From positions 1-64,000 of the forward strand of contig CAUYUJ010003890.1 of NCBI GenBank assembly GCA_963575745.1: 64,000 nucleotides of DNA. Reading direction: 5' to 3'. The notes beneath the pieces are model-generated. The model did no database searches and was not told the origin of the DNA. It worked only from the letters and a program-made list of their open reading frames with translations. Source of the stretch: Prorocentrum cordatum (taxonomy: Eukaryota; Sar; Dinophyceae; Prorocentrales; Prorocentraceae). Positions within the stretch are counted from its first letter, which is position 1; each line of letters opens with the position of its first letter. Positions 30,863 to 42,039 of the stretch are shown piece by piece. Position numbers and translations under genes: made by a program.

Positions 30863-31429
30863 ATCTACAGTTGTCTGCTCCATGCCGACCCCCCTCTACT
30901 CACTAACCTATCCCGCTCTAACCTACCATTCAGCTGTTTCCCTGCCTGCGTGATCTGAGCTGCTCTGACCACTATGCTCTACGCTCCTACGCCGCGATGC
31001 GCTCGACTCTCCCATGCAGCCCACGCGGCACAACCAACAGGGGGGGGTGGCAGCGAAAGAGGACAAGCGAGTGATAGTGAGAGATCAGGGATGACGAAGG
31101 CAGAGAGAGGGAGGGAGAGAGATCGAGGGCGTAGAATTAGCAACACAGATGTGCAATTTATATACACGGTGGGGACGCGAACGATACACGATAACGAAAC
31201 AGAGGGGACCCGCGACGGAGAGGGAGAGCGATAGGGTGCCGAACCAACGGTTGGAGCGAGAGTGGGCGAGGGGACACGCAGCAGAAAGAAAGGACGAGAG
31301 AACACGTATTCCCTCCACAGAATTCGTGAGAAGGGATGGCAGAGGGGGAGGGGAGGGCGACATTTCGAGTAAAGTAAGGGAGATGAGGGAGGAGGAAATG
31401 CAGGGGGGAGGACGGACCCATCCCTCCAA

Positions 31430-31505
31430 TGCTTCTCTCTCCCTATCTCCCTATCTCTCTCCCTATCTCTCTCCCTCGCTCTCTCCCTCGCTCTCTCTCC
31501 CTCTC
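31430..31505. repeat. CTCTCCCTAT microsatellite
   Basis: Several copies of CTCTCCCTATCT pass into CTCTCCCTCG. Sequence from 31505 to 31985 has a plus-strand frame ending at 31986 that is Pro/Ala/Gly-rich; with no domain or partner exon it is not called as a gene. Confidence 0.8.
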
Positions 31506-31989
31506 TCCGCCGCTGGGGCTCGGTGCGGCAGGGTCTACATCGCATGACCTGGACGTCGTCCCACTGCCCTCCCCCTCACCGTCACCATTCCAATACTTTA
31601 GTGCTGATTCGATCGCCCACTCACTCATACACTCACTTCTGTTTCGTCTCTCCCTCACTTCTCCGTCTCCCTCCCACGCTCAAAGGACCGAGGGTGGATG
31701 TAAGTTTCGAGGACACCTGTCTTCCGTCAGCCTTTCCCCCTTCCCTCCCCCTCCCCCGCAACAAAAAAAACAAAAAAACGATCCCGCAGCGCTTGCGCGC
31801 CGAGCCCACCATCGCCCGTGGCGGGCCCGCGCGGCCCTGAAGGGCGGGCGCCCTGGGCCACGAAACGGGCGCGGGCAGGCGGCGACGTCGACCCCGCTCC
31901 CCCCCGAGGAGCAGGACGCGACCTCATCGTCGCCATCCCACGGAGGGAAGGCCGATCCGCTCGACCCGTGCGTCGCGCACGGGTAACTA

Positions 31990-32235
31990 GCGTGTTCGTC
32001 GCGCGTCTTGTGTTTGAATTGTGTCTGTGTGTGTGTTTGTTTGCTTGTGTTTGTTTGTTTGGTTGTGCTTTGTTTGCTTGAGTTGTTTGTTTGCATGTTT
32101 GCTTGATGTGTTGTGTGTTTGTTTGTTCGTTTGTTCGTGTGTTCGTTTGTTCGTTTGTTTGTTTGTTTGTTTGTTTGTTTGTTGGTTTGTTGGTTGGTTG
32201 GTTTGGTGGTTTGGTGGTTTGTTTGGTTGTGTTGG
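31990..32235. repeat. GTTT tetranucleotide tract
   Basis: TTTG/GTTT repeats with GCTT, GTTC and GGTT variants run for about 245 bases on the plus strand. They give Cys/Val/Phe-rich and Asn/Lys/Thr-rich open frames that are not genes. Confidence 0.92.
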
Positions 32236-32439
32236 CGATTCGCTCGTGTTTGTGTTGTACTTCCTCGGCACAGTCATGTTCCGCGGGGTGCGCGCAGTTC
32301 ATGCACAAATAAACCGCGCGCAAGCACGCGCGGCATATGAATAACCAAGCGGACCATAGGAACCACTGCATAAATCAAGTGCAATGATGTGTATATATGT
32401 ATATATACCTTTGTACATCATGATATAGCAAGCTAATTG

Positions 32440-32505
32440 CTCTATAAGCATTGGCGTGTTATATAAGCATTATCATCGTGATTCGTTATAATATAAGCAT
32501 TGGCA
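32440..32505. repeat. ATAAGCATT repeats next to the RNase H remnant
   Basis: Three copies of TATAAGCATT lie within 65 bases, two of them followed by GGC. They overlap the position where the 3' LTR of the adjacent minus-strand copia element would be expected, but no matching second LTR was found, so an LTR is not called. Confidence 0.5.
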
Positions 32506-33645
32506 CATATACCAATCGCAGAGCAAGTTCACGACCCCTGGGAGGTTGTAGCTCGCTCTCGCCTTCTCGGAGTTCTTCGTCATGCAGTCGCTCAGCTGCG
32601 CGCCGCTGTGACACCACCGCAATGAAGTTGCTGCCGCCGCCATGCCTCTCTTCAGAGCCAGGGCTTCCAGTGCACCCCTCTTGTCTTTCATGCCCAGCGC
32701 GCTGCTCTCCGACCAGTCCAACGCATCGAACACGCCGCGGCAGTCCAGTACGAAGGCCCCTGGAATCTTCGCACATGCGGTCGCCCACTGCTTCCGAGGT
32801 GTCGGTCCTAGTCGGAGTTCGCTCAGCACCAGTCTACAGAATTCCAGCTCCTCCTGCGCCTCGCTTGTCACCAGTACTTCTGCCGCACTCGAACTCCGGC
32901 ACGCTCGAGGTAGCTTCGCGGACGCCCGCGCTATTAGTGAAATCGGCGCCTCCTTATTCTGCTTCAGGTTGTAGTCTGTCATGAAGATCAGGAAGCCTCC
33001 CTGTGACGAACCATCTCGTCGAACATCCCAGGCGGCATCCGAGTGCCCCACGACGCAAGGGTTGAGATGCTTCTCCATGATCAGCTCCTTCTGGACCTCT
33101 ATCTTCGCTCTCCGAATCAACTTGCCGGCCTGCAAGAGTGCGTTGATGGCGGCCGTGTTCGCGTGCGCGAGTAGCAAGGACAACTCTGCACATATCAGAG
33201 GTACTCCCTGAGTCGCCAGCCACATCAGTTGTCCTAGGACTGCTCGAAGTTGGGTGGCCTCGCTCGGCGTAGCCGCTGACTCGATGTCCTTGCGGCGCTG
33301 CGTCGGCATGTCGACATCCTTCAGCTCCTGCGCGTAGTCGACCATGTTGAGATGGATGCGTCCCCAAGTCCTCGTACGACCGTCGTACTCTTGTCTGATC
33401 CTAGTCCCACACTGCACAAACTCTTGAGTCTCCCAGCTGCCCCACTAGTAGGCTTGATGAAGTCGTTGAAGTGCGTCGGTGGCAATCTTCGATGTGTTGC
33501 CGACCGCAATCATGAAGTCATCCACGTGAGCTACTGCCAAGCCGCACAGCTTATCACTCTTGTCACGGAGGTACCATAGGCACGGCTCAGTAATGGACTC
33601 GACCCAGCCAAGCTTCTCCATGTCTTCCTCACTCGTGACCACCAA
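32473..33645 (-). pseudogene. Reverse transcriptase C-terminal part and RNase H (element A)
   Basis: The frame begins in the reverse transcriptase palm with EPCLWYLRDKSDKLCGL and the catalytic-site variant VAHVDDFM, keeping the Asp-Asp pair. A TAG follows at HQAY, after which the same frame resumes (WGSWETQEFVQCGT). Next comes the copia connection, QLRAVLGQLMWLATQGVP, then RNase H with GHSDAAWDVRRDGSSQGG and SSSAAEVLVTSEAQEE. It ends in LRWCHSGAQLSDCMTK, the usual copia C-terminal phrase. The single in-frame stop means a full-length product cannot be made without read-through. The enzyme would copy element RNA into DNA and remove the RNA strand. Confidence 0.85.
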
Positions 33646-34140
33646 CGTCTAGGCGCGCTCACTAGGCCGTAGACTGCCGTCTTCAGCTTGATGCACTGGT
33701 GGTGTTCCAGCCGCATAGCTCCCCGCAGCTCCTTCACCGGCTCTGCCAGGACGTTGCGATCTTCTTCTCCAAGATCCCCTTGGAGAAATGCGGCCAGGAC
33801 GTCGCCCTTGAACGCCTGGAACCCCATCGATGCTGCAACTCCCAAGAACATCTGTCTCGCTCTGCGGCTGCGCGTTGGTGATGCGGTCTTGATCTGGCCC
33901 AGGCTGGGATCGGTATACCCTAGTACGACGAGTCGGGCTTTCAGGTCCCCCGATTCCTTCCGGGCGATGACCCAACGCATCTTCATCATCGCTCCGGGAT
34001 GTGCTCCTGCTCGACTAGCCGCCCCGCAGACCTTGTACTTCATGAACGACTTGATCTCGTTGTTCTTTGCTACTGGCAGTTGCGCAGACCTTGCACTGCA
34101 TGAACGACTTGATCTCGTTGTTCTCTGCTACTGGCAGTTG
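33640..34140 (-). pseudogene. Reverse transcriptase N-terminal part (element A)
   Basis: Motifs are KMRWVIARKESGDLKARLV, VLGYTDP, FKGDVLAAFLQG (catalytic Asp region A) and LKTAVYGLVSAPRRWW. These match the fingers and first palm motifs of copia reverse transcriptases. Upstream the frame is cut by a 58-base tandem duplication; downstream, after RRWW, it shifts relative to the VDD-containing frame. The N-terminal lead-in ENNEIKSFM occurs twice because of the duplication. Confidence 0.8.
34025..34140. repeat. 58-base tandem duplication inside the reverse transcriptase lead-in
   Basis: CGCAGACCTTG starts at 34025 and again at 34083, and the following sequence CATGAACGACTTGATCTCG repeats with only a few differences. 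Since 58 is not a multiple of three, the duplication shifts the reading frame between the integrase/reverse transcriptase linker and the reverse transcriptase. Confidence 0.9.
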
Positions 34141-34689
34141 AGCTCTTTCTTCCGGGGTAAGGTTCTTTAGCTATTCTGCTTCACCAAGGCTGCAAGAGCT
34201 TTCTCCGGCTTCTGATACAGCAGGCCCACGTCATTCTCCTCCACCTCGAATGCCTCTGTGACTGCCAGTGCTGAAGCTTCTTCTCCGACGTGACCTATCA
34301 TATTCTCTGTTCGTAACTTCTTGGTGGATTCCCAGGGAACCTTCCATTCTTCTGACTCTCCTCCTTCGGGCTCCCTTCGCAAAGTGTCTTGCAGCGCAAC
34401 GAACGGCACCTTCTTATTGAGCTCTGACAGATAGCCTATGAAGTCAGCTCGCTGACGTTTTACCTCACGATCACACGGAGGTTCTGTACTTGCCTCGCGC
34501 TTATTGATTCCTTCCAGTGGTGGCTCGCTGTCCCATTGAGTAGGTCGAGATGGTCGTGCAGTGCCTCACCTCCGTGCTCTTCATCTCCTTGACGAGGTCC
34601 TGGTGGAGATTCCTCTTCTTCCTAATGAACTTCCTCTGCTTGGGCGGCTGGTTCGTGATGTGCAGGTGGTGCACTTCCAGGTTGCTCGT

Positions 34690-35862
34690 CTACTTCGCCT
34701 TCTGGGATATCGCCCCATTCGTCAGGTCCTGCACTATTTTCCTGAAATGATCTGAACTTCCGGCAGATATGTTCTCCAGCGTCTGCTCTGCCTTCGTAGT
34801 GGAACGTAGGTGTGCTGAAGCACCTCGTACCAGGCGACCTCCATGTACCAACAAGACTATACCTCTGCGCTCGCAAGCTCCATTCTTCATCTCGCGCTCT
34901 TGCATGAGTGCGGTAGCTGGCCCGTGAAATCGTCCAGCCATGCCCTGCTTAGATTTGTGACTGTTCCCTTTGGAGCTTCTCCAGTAGTGGGCTTTCTCGC
35001 CTGGTTCCCACGTCTTGAACGGCCGCGTCTTCGCCAGCAGCGCCCTCTTTGTCTTCTCCGACAAGTAGTGGTCTACACACGCCTTGCGCGCTGCTTTCTT
35101 AAACGCGGTGAGGTCCTGGAAGTTCCTGTCGATCAGGTGAGTGCTGGGCACCGAGGGGTTCTCTTCGTCTTCTGGGCCGTGCCCCGACGGGGTACGACCC
35201 ATCATCAGCATGAACGGACTGTATCCTTTGTGGCGCATCAAGTCGTTGTTCGCCGCACATGCCCACGTGAAAATCTCGTTCGGGTCGGTGTCCTCTGGGA
35301 GCTCCCACGCGATGCGATCCGCATTTTCTTTGATCGTCTCGATGCTCCTCTCGATCACGCCCGTCCTCCAGTAAGCTTCACCTGGTTCTGGTCGCCACTC
35401 AATGCCGTTGCCTGACATCCAAGCGCGGTGTTCAGCTTGGCGGAAACGACCTTCAGGATCGGTGCGAAGTACTTCTGGTTTCCCATAGTGCTGAATCCAC
35501 GCGGTGAGAACCATCTCCTTCATCTCCTTGGCCGTTGTATTGCCGCAGCTCTCCAGCACATCCTTCTTGGCGAGGATCTGGCATGTGACGAAGCGGCTTC
35601 CATAATCTGCGCACGGCGCTCCACGAATGTGATATGCTCTACGAGGATGAGTCCAGTAGAAATTATCACAGCCCAGCTCCTTCCCTGGCGCTGAGCTGCC
35701 TTGCAGGAGGGACACTCGTAGTGGCTGCTCAGGTCGATGATCTTCTGATTGGCCTTCATGCTCTTGAGTGCTGCCTCGACTGTCCTCATGCTGCAGTGCC
35801 CGAAGTTGCGATGTACATGTGCCATGGTAACCTGCAGATCCCTGATCTCTCGCTTGGAGCAC
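34690..35862 (-). pseudogene. Integrase (element A)
   Basis: The core shows CDNFYWTHPRRAYHI and DYGSRFVTC around the first catalytic Asp, VLRTDPEGRFRQ with the second, and EAYWRTGVIERSIETIKE with the catalytic Glu. The later segment KGYSPFMLMMGRTPSGHGP is the usual copia integrase sequence after the core. It would insert element DNA into the genome. The zinc-binding region lies upstream in a different frame, so a frameshift near 35690 separates the two. The tail after TWEPGEKAHYWR continues to 34690. Confidence 0.8.
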
Positions 35863-36725
35863 CCTCGCACGCTTTTCGGAAGTGGTAGTCGAAGGTTTCC
35901 TACTGAAAAAGCTACACTTCCCTCTTCGGGTCGAACATCGCGCTCCCCCGTCCCGGCGCGAGTCTCCTCCTCTCTTGCTGGATCATCTCCTTCAGGCTCC
36001 TGTGGTACTTCTGCTGGTTCCAGGGTTGGTCGCTTGGGTCCCCGTAGCTCTGGATCATCTGTGTCCGCTGGTCGCTTCGTCGTGTGCCTGTGCCTTGCGG
36101 CAAATACACCCTGTTCAAGCTCATTGCGTGCCTTCACGAGAAAGCTTAGAGCATCGTCTGACGAGGGCTTCATCGAGAAGTACTTGGCGATCTGCTTACA
36201 CATGTTCACGGGGTAGTTCGCTGAGAGTGCCACTCGAGTGCTCCCTTCCAGAGGTAGATGAGCATGAAGATTTTGACATACTCTCCCAACGTTCTCGCCG
36301 AACTTCTCGTTCGATGTCGCGATGTGCCACTCCTTTGTCAGCAGCGCGCCTTCCTTCTCGTCCCTCATGTCGTACATGCATCCATGGGTGATGGCACCAA
36401 AGAGCTTCCTCTTTATGTCCTTGAAGTTGCCTGTCCATGATCTGCATTTGCTTGGCTGCTCAAAATAGATGTCTCCGAAGTCTTCTTCTTTGACCTTGTT
36501 GATCACCCACAGTAGGTTGCTCTGAATCCTCCTCGTCTTGGCCAGCTTCTTCTCGGACTCCTCGGCGATGGGATTCAGGTTCTGAAGTGGGCATTCTGCC
36601 CCGCAAGGTGGTGAGAACCAGATCTTTCTCGGCCTCTTTTCTTTGAGTATCTTCAGGCTTCTCGGCCCCGGTGCGCGTAGAGAAGTCATAGCCGTTCCAG
36701 TTACTGAATCTTTCGGCCTTGCCAC
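35700..36725 (-). pseudogene. Methyltransferase-like domain and integrase zinc finger (element A)
   Basis: Near the 5' end of this frame is RPRKIWFSPPCGAECPLQN, and about 50 residues on DIYFEQPSKCRSW. A second region gives ITHGCMYDMRD and LLTKEWHIAT. The SPPC and ExP motifs are similar in type and spacing to motifs IV and VI of cytosine-5 methyltransferases; the same block occurs in many dinoflagellate copia elements. After a charged linker comes HVHRNFGHCSMRTVEAAL and ECPSC, an HHCC integrase zinc finger. The preceding residues (FSNWNGYDFSTRTGAEK) lie in another frame, so a frameshift near 36650 interrupts the domain. A methyltransferase role is inference. Confidence 0.6.
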
Positions 36726-38110
36726 CTAGCTCCATCACCGCCTTCGATAGCCTTGGGTCCGCTATACAAGCTACCTCTGCCAAGTCGAGTCGCTCGTACT
36801 TCTCCGCTGCGCCCCAGGCCAACTTCGGCGCATGATTCAGCGCTGTCACCGCTGCTAACAGAGCACTCCACATCTTCGGTTTCACACTACGTGAAAGTCC
36901 CCGAACGGCCTCGGCATCCCTGGCGGCGTCGGCAGATCCTCCGGCACTGCGATGTTCCTGACGTCCTTGACGCCGCTGCTGCTGCTGGCCATCTCGGGTA
37001 CCCCAAACCCCTTGCTGGCCCTGGGCTTCTCCACGGTGTCTTCCTCCATCTTGAACAGGTTGTAGTCCACATCCGTCTTGTCGTTGAGACCTGGCGCGTC
37101 GATGGGGCCCTTCTGGACGATCTCCTTGGCCAGCTTGGTGCGCCCCTCGTTCCTGATGGCCTGCCTCTCGTTCTCGATGATCTGCTGCACCTCGGCACCC
37201 GTCAGCTTCCTGATGACCTCTGCTCATAGCCCGCTTGGAATTGGTCTGGCCGAAGTAGGCGTAGGCGCTCCGGTCGTTGGCTTCTCCGTCTCTGTCTCCG
37301 TGCTGCTCGATGATGAGTCCCATGTTGGGTTGCATGATGGTCGTGGCGGTGCCTGAGCACGTCCCGTCGCCTCCTGCCTCTGGAAGTTCTGGCGGGACTG
37401 GGTGCAGAGAGCCATCTGCTCGTTCTGCACCCGATTGAATACGTATTTGCAGAGAGTCTCTCCACAGTCCCTGCATTTATTTGACTTGTTCCATGAAAGC
37501 GTTCGCCCCCTGGCGGGTCTGGTTGCGATAGCCGCATGACCTGGTCATAGACTGCCCCGACGAGGAGACTGGCGTCGGGAGGCTCTGGCTGTAAACGTTG
37601 AGACTGAGCCGAAACGTGCTTCGGAAAGACCGATATGCCTACCCAGCGATATACTTCTACTTGTCGAGCGCGTGCGAGATTTTGAAATCGATCGAGAAAT
37701 GATGCCCGTTCACCGTTTTCTCAAATAATATACGTAAGCCGATCCCCAAAAAGTCCTTTCGACATGTTATCTCCGAAATCTCGAGGGTCACACCGTTGGA
37801 ATCGAACCCTCTGGCGTATACGGCACAAGAAACCCGAAGACGATACCCATATATCTTTAGCTGATTTCTTTCCTTCGATCCCATTGGCGGCTTCTGCGAG
37901 GTAGCTAAGAATGGGATTCAGCATTCCCTCGCATAACTGAGGGGGGCGATTTCTCAGGTTGAGGCTCAAGTCTAAAAGCTGTAGGAGTTCTCTTGGGAGG
38001 TCCTCAGCGGCACTTGGGCCCCTGGAGGTGGCGACGGCGGGGGGCGGCTTTTCCGCGGTCTCCATGCCGCGACCAGGGTGCTGTCCCTATTCGCGGCTCG
38101 AGCTAGACCT
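36460..38110 (-). pseudogene. Linker region between protease and integrase (element A)
   Basis: Several minus-strand stretches read like protein but in different frames: IIENERQAIRNEGRTKLAKE (about 37190-36890), NHAPKLAWGAAEKYERLD (about 36850-36650) and LLQLLDLSLNLRNRPPQL (about 37990-37920). They fit a decayed continuous polyprotein between the protease and the SPPC domain. No enzyme domain is recognisable in this part. Confidence 0.45.
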
Positions 38111-38545
38111 CTACTGACCAAGGTCGGTCAGGCTGATGGCTAAGCGCCCGGATGCGAGCACCCTCGTGGCCAGCTCCTTCCCCAGCTTGTGCGAGTAGAC
38201 TGAGTCCCTACCGTAGTCGATCACTAGCCCGCATTTCTTCAGCATGTCGATGCCCAGGGGAACTGGCGAAGGTCGATCCAACACGTAGATCTCGATCTTC
38301 TTGTGGTCTAAGCTCTCGACCTCGAACGATGCCCGGGATGGGGCGTCGGCTCGATCCCCCCCAGCGAACGTGAATCCCAGGTTCTGGTCCACGTCGACCT
38401 CCATGGGCTTCTCGAGCTTCTCGTTGATGCACTCCAGCTGCTCGACGCCTCCTACCGACCTCGAGGCGCCTCCGTCCAGAAGTGCGTAGCCCTTTCACTC
38501 CTCCAGGCTGAAACCCACGAAGTCGCACTCCTCTTCCCGTCAGTA
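38111..38545 (-). pseudogene. Aspartyl protease remnant (element A)
   Basis: The phrase ALLDGGASRSVGG (about 38490-38450) is the retroviral-type protease active site (usual form LDSGAT/S), here with Gly in place of Ser after Asp. It is followed in frame by EVDVDQNLGFTFAGGDRAD and VPLGIDMLKKCGLVIDY, the flap and C-terminal substrate strand typical of the family. A TGA lies 3 codons before the active site. The protease would cut the element polyprotein. Confidence 0.7.
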
Positions 38546-38925
38546 GTGACATTCTACTGGCGAAGCTTTCGGCAACAAAACGCCAATCAACAAATAAACG
38601 ATTTCAGCTAAAAATGAGTGGCGTAGCGTTGGTAGAGGCGCAACTATCTGATTGTGAACGCATGCGAGCCCGCGCGATGCTTCATGCCCGAGTAGGCTAC
38701 TCCGAGAGAGGTGCGAGCAGCACGGTTGGCACGAACGAAATCGAAAACAAGTCGACCGCGAAGAACGACGATGCGAACACGACCAGGAAAAGCAACACAA
38801 TTCGCAAGGGCGAAACATTAAAACAAAACTCCGGGCAAATAGCAATGCGACGGCGGCAATCAAGGCAATCGTGACTTCACTAACCGCTGAAGGTCGCGCA
38901 AACAAGCGCTAGGCCGAACAAAAAC

Positions 38926-41710
38926 ACCTGATATTACCACGAAGCCCGACCTTGGAGGACAAATGGGGGCTCCTGCGATGTGGGCTCAGCGCGCGACCAT
39001 GCGAGCCACTGTGGGGGGACGCGTGGCTTGCGAGCAAGTGAACTGCAAAGAAAAGCGTGCATGCGGACCACTAGTTTTGAAAGGTCCGTGCGTTGCAGGT
39101 GAGATGCCAAGACGGCACCTGACGTTGGTTCCCGCGTTGTCCGTTTGAGGTGGTGACGGTTTGTCGGGATGTCTCCAGACATCCTGGGGTCCTCTGGCGC
39201 AGTATTGGGGCCCTCTTGAGAGAATCTGGGGGCCTCCTGATCGTGGGATGAACGCTGGTTCCCGTGTTGTCCGTTCGGCGGCGTCTCCAACCATCTTGGG
39301 GCCCTCTTGGGCAGTCTTGGGGCCCTGTTGGGGGCGGCTGGGGGTTTCCCGGAGGCCTGTTCCAGGCTCGTTGGGGTCCCTTGAAAGCCTATCGGGGGTC
39401 TCCTGGGGGCCGGTTGGGGCCTCCTGGGTCTCTTTCGGGCTGGAGAACCCAAAATGTAAGCCCCTGCCGCCTGTCTGACATGTTACTAAGCATTCCTGAA
39501 GCTTTCGGAACCAGTCTTGGAGGCCTCTTGGGCCGTCTCGAGAACGTGTTGGACTGGTCTGGGCGCTCTCTTGGGGGCCTCTCAGGCCGTCTTGGGGCGG
39601 TCTTCGGGACCTCTTGCGCCGTCCCGGAACGTCAGGGGGCCGAGGGCGCCGAAACTCGAAAGACATGTAGAAAACCACAGAAAATCAATACATTTTGACA
39701 CGTGGGGCTCTCTGGGAGGGCCTCTCGGAGGCCTCCCGAGCCGCCCTGGAAGCGCCGAGGGCCGTCTGCGCGCGATGTTTGGGGCCTCCAGGGGGCCTTG
39801 CGGGGCCTCGGGGGGGTCCTTTTGTGCGGTGAGTTTGAGATGTAGGTTCCTGCCCTTCTTCTAAAAGCTTTCTGGGGGACTTCCTGGAGCCCTCGAAGGC
39901 CGTCTCGGGGGGGGGCCCGGGACCCCCTCCCGGCCACAGGGGGGGCGCCGGTGGAAGCAGGCGGAAGACGGCGGAAATCGGCGGAAGACGGCCCCATTTC
40001 GGCAGACACGCTTCCGCGCGGCACGGGCGGCTCCAAGATGGTCGGCAAAATGCTCCGAGAGGGCCGCGAGTCGCCATCAGGTCGATCCAGGCCGTCCAAG
40101 ATCGCGCCCGGGTGGCCCAGGGAGCTAACAGGACGCTTCGGGAGGCTTCCGAGTGGCCCTCCCTGAGAGCTCCCGGTGTCAACATGTATGGGTTTTCTGT
40201 TGGTTATTTGGAGTTTTTTTTTCGGGTTTTCGCGTCTTCGGCTTGCCGACGCACCAAGACAACCCAAGAGGGCCCTAAAACCGCCCAAAGACGGCCTCAG
40301 AGGCCCCCGAGAAGGCGGCCAGACAGTCCAATACGCCTTCATGACGGCCCAAGAGGCCCCCGCGACGGCCTCCGAAGGCTCCAGGAATGGCCCAAAAAGA
40401 CCTCCAGAGTAGAGGCAGCAAACGGCATTTCAAGCTCACCGCCCAAAAAAATCACCCGGAGGCCCCACGCGGCCTCCAGCAGGCACCAAACGTCGCGCCC
40501 AGACGGCCCAGGGAGCTCCCAGCACGCCTCGGGAGGCCTCCGAGAGGCCCTCCCGGAGAGCCCCAGTGTCAACGTGTATTGGTTTTCGCTGGGTTTTTGA
40601 GAAGTTCCCTGATTTCCACGTTTTCGGCTTGCCGACGCTCCAAAAGAGCCCAAAAAGACCCAAAGACCGCACCAAAACGGCCTAAGAAGCCTCCAACAGA
40701 GCGCTCAGACAGTCCGGCCCGAAACGCTTCCAAAACAGCCTCCGAAGGCTCCAGGAACGCCCCCAGAAAACTTCTAGAAGAAGGGCAGGAAACTACATCT
40801 CAAGCTCACCGCACAAAAAGACCCCCCGGAGGCCCCGCAAGGCCCCCTGGAGGCCCCAAACATCGCGTCCAGACGGCCCTCGGCGCTCCCCGAGCGCCTC
40901 GGGAGGCGTCCGAAAGGCCCTCCCAGAGAGCCCCACGTGTCAAAATGCATTGGCTTTCGTTGGTTTTACACATGTTTTTCTGGTTTCGGCGCCCTCGGCT
41001 CCGCGACGCTCCGGGGCGGCGCAAGAGGCCCCGAAGACCGCCCCAAGACGGCCTGAGAGGGCCCCGAGAGAGCGCCCAGACCAGTCCGACGCGCTCTCGA
41101 GACGGCCCCAGAGGCCTCCAAGACGGCCTCCGAAAGCTTCAGGATGCATAAGAAAATTTCAGAAAGGCGGCAGGGACCTAGATTTTGGGTTCTCAGCCCA
41201 AAAAAGACCCAGGAGGCCCCAACCGGCCCCCAGGAGACCCCCGATAGGCTTTCAAGAGACCCCAACGAGCCTGGAACAGGCCTCCGGGAAACCCCCAGCC
41301 GTCTCCAACAGGGCCCCAAGACTGCCCAAGAGGGCCCCGAGATGGTTGGAGACGCCGCCAAACGGACAACACGGAAACCAGCGTTCATCCCACGACCAGG
41401 AGGCCCCCAGATACTCTCAAGAGGGCCCCAACACTGCGCCAGAAGACCCCAAGATGTCTGGAGACATCCCGACAAAGCCTCACCACCTCAAACGGACAAC
41501 GCGGGAACCAACGTCAGGTGCCGTCTTGGCATCTCACCTGCAACGCACGGACCTTTCAAAACTAGTGGTCCGCATGCACGCTTTTCTTTGCAATTCACTT
41601 GCTCGCAAGCCACGCGCCCCCCCCCAGTGGCTCGCACGGTCACGTGCTGAGCCCACGTCGCAAGAGCCCCCATTTGCCCCCCAAGGTCGGGCTTCGTGGT
41701 AATATCAGGT
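38926..41710. repeat. 2.8-kb imperfect palindrome in the G-rich repeat family
   Basis: The sequence starting ACCTGATATTACCACGAAG at 38926 is complemented by CTTCGTGGTAATATCAGGT ending at 41710. The arms run inward for about 0.97 kb each (to about 39905 and 40740) and include shared non-repetitive phrases such as AAAGGTCCGTGCGTTGC and TTTGAGATGTAG. Between them is 0.83 kb that is not palindromic but is directly repeated at about 43870-44640. Arms are high in identity by eye. Open frames on opposite strands of the two arms are the same sequence read twice. Confidence 0.85.
39905..40740. repeat. Central block of the palindrome, direct repeat copy 1
   Basis: From GGCGGAAGACGGCGGAAAT near 39970 this block matches 43880-44640 in the same orientation. 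Within it the phrase GTGTCAAC-TGTAT recurs at 40171 and 40565 and a variant at 40936, giving a higher-order period near 390 bases over the 15-base G-rich units (here read as GAGGCCCC and GACGGCCCA). Confidence 0.8.
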
Positions 41711-42039
41711 TAGCATGATGAATATGGTTGTTTTCCGTGTTTCCGTCGACCAACAACCCTGACCGCCACCTTCGTTGGCATCGAGATGCCTGGCCACATC
41801 GGCCTTTTGGGTTTTCTTTGGCCCCTGGGGCCCTCTGGGGCGCTCTTAGGCGCCTTTTTGGGCGGTGTTGGGGCCTTTTCGGGCCTGCGAGATTTTTTGG
41901 GGTACTCTTGGAGTTGTTTGCTCCTCCCGTTCCTCCGTCCCTCCTCCTGCTACTCCTGCGCCGTGCGCATGCGCTCCCCCTACCCCTCCTCGCCGCCCGC
42001 ATTCTTCCCCCCGCCTTGCACCGGGGGCGCTGCCCGCAA

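Larger units (their letters stand above)
32473..38545 (-). mobile_element. Decayed Ty1/copia-type retrotransposon A
   Basis: On the minus strand the order is aspartyl protease (38.5-38.1 kb), an unassigned linker, a domain with SPPC motif (36.8-36.1 kb), integrase zinc finger (35.85-35.75 kb), integrase (35.7-34.9 kb), reverse transcriptase (34.1-33.45 kb) and RNase H (33.2-32.5 kb). Protease before integrase before reverse transcriptase is the copia order. The polyprotein is broken by a TGA before the protease motif, frameshifts near 36.6 and 35.7 kb, a 58-bp duplication and a TAG in the reverse transcriptase. No LTR pair was found. The right edge at about 38545 is where recognisable protein ends. 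Confidence 0.85.

Noticed and set aside
31429-31986. Plus-strand frame ending in an acidic and Ser/Pro-rich tail
   Set aside because: The first half is TC microsatellite and the second half has no recognisable feature or exon partner. It could be a last exon, but nothing supports it.
37657-38065. Independent gene with a Leu-rich helical frame
   Set aside because: It lies between protease and integrase parts of the same decayed element in the same orientation, so it is more simply part of that polyprotein.
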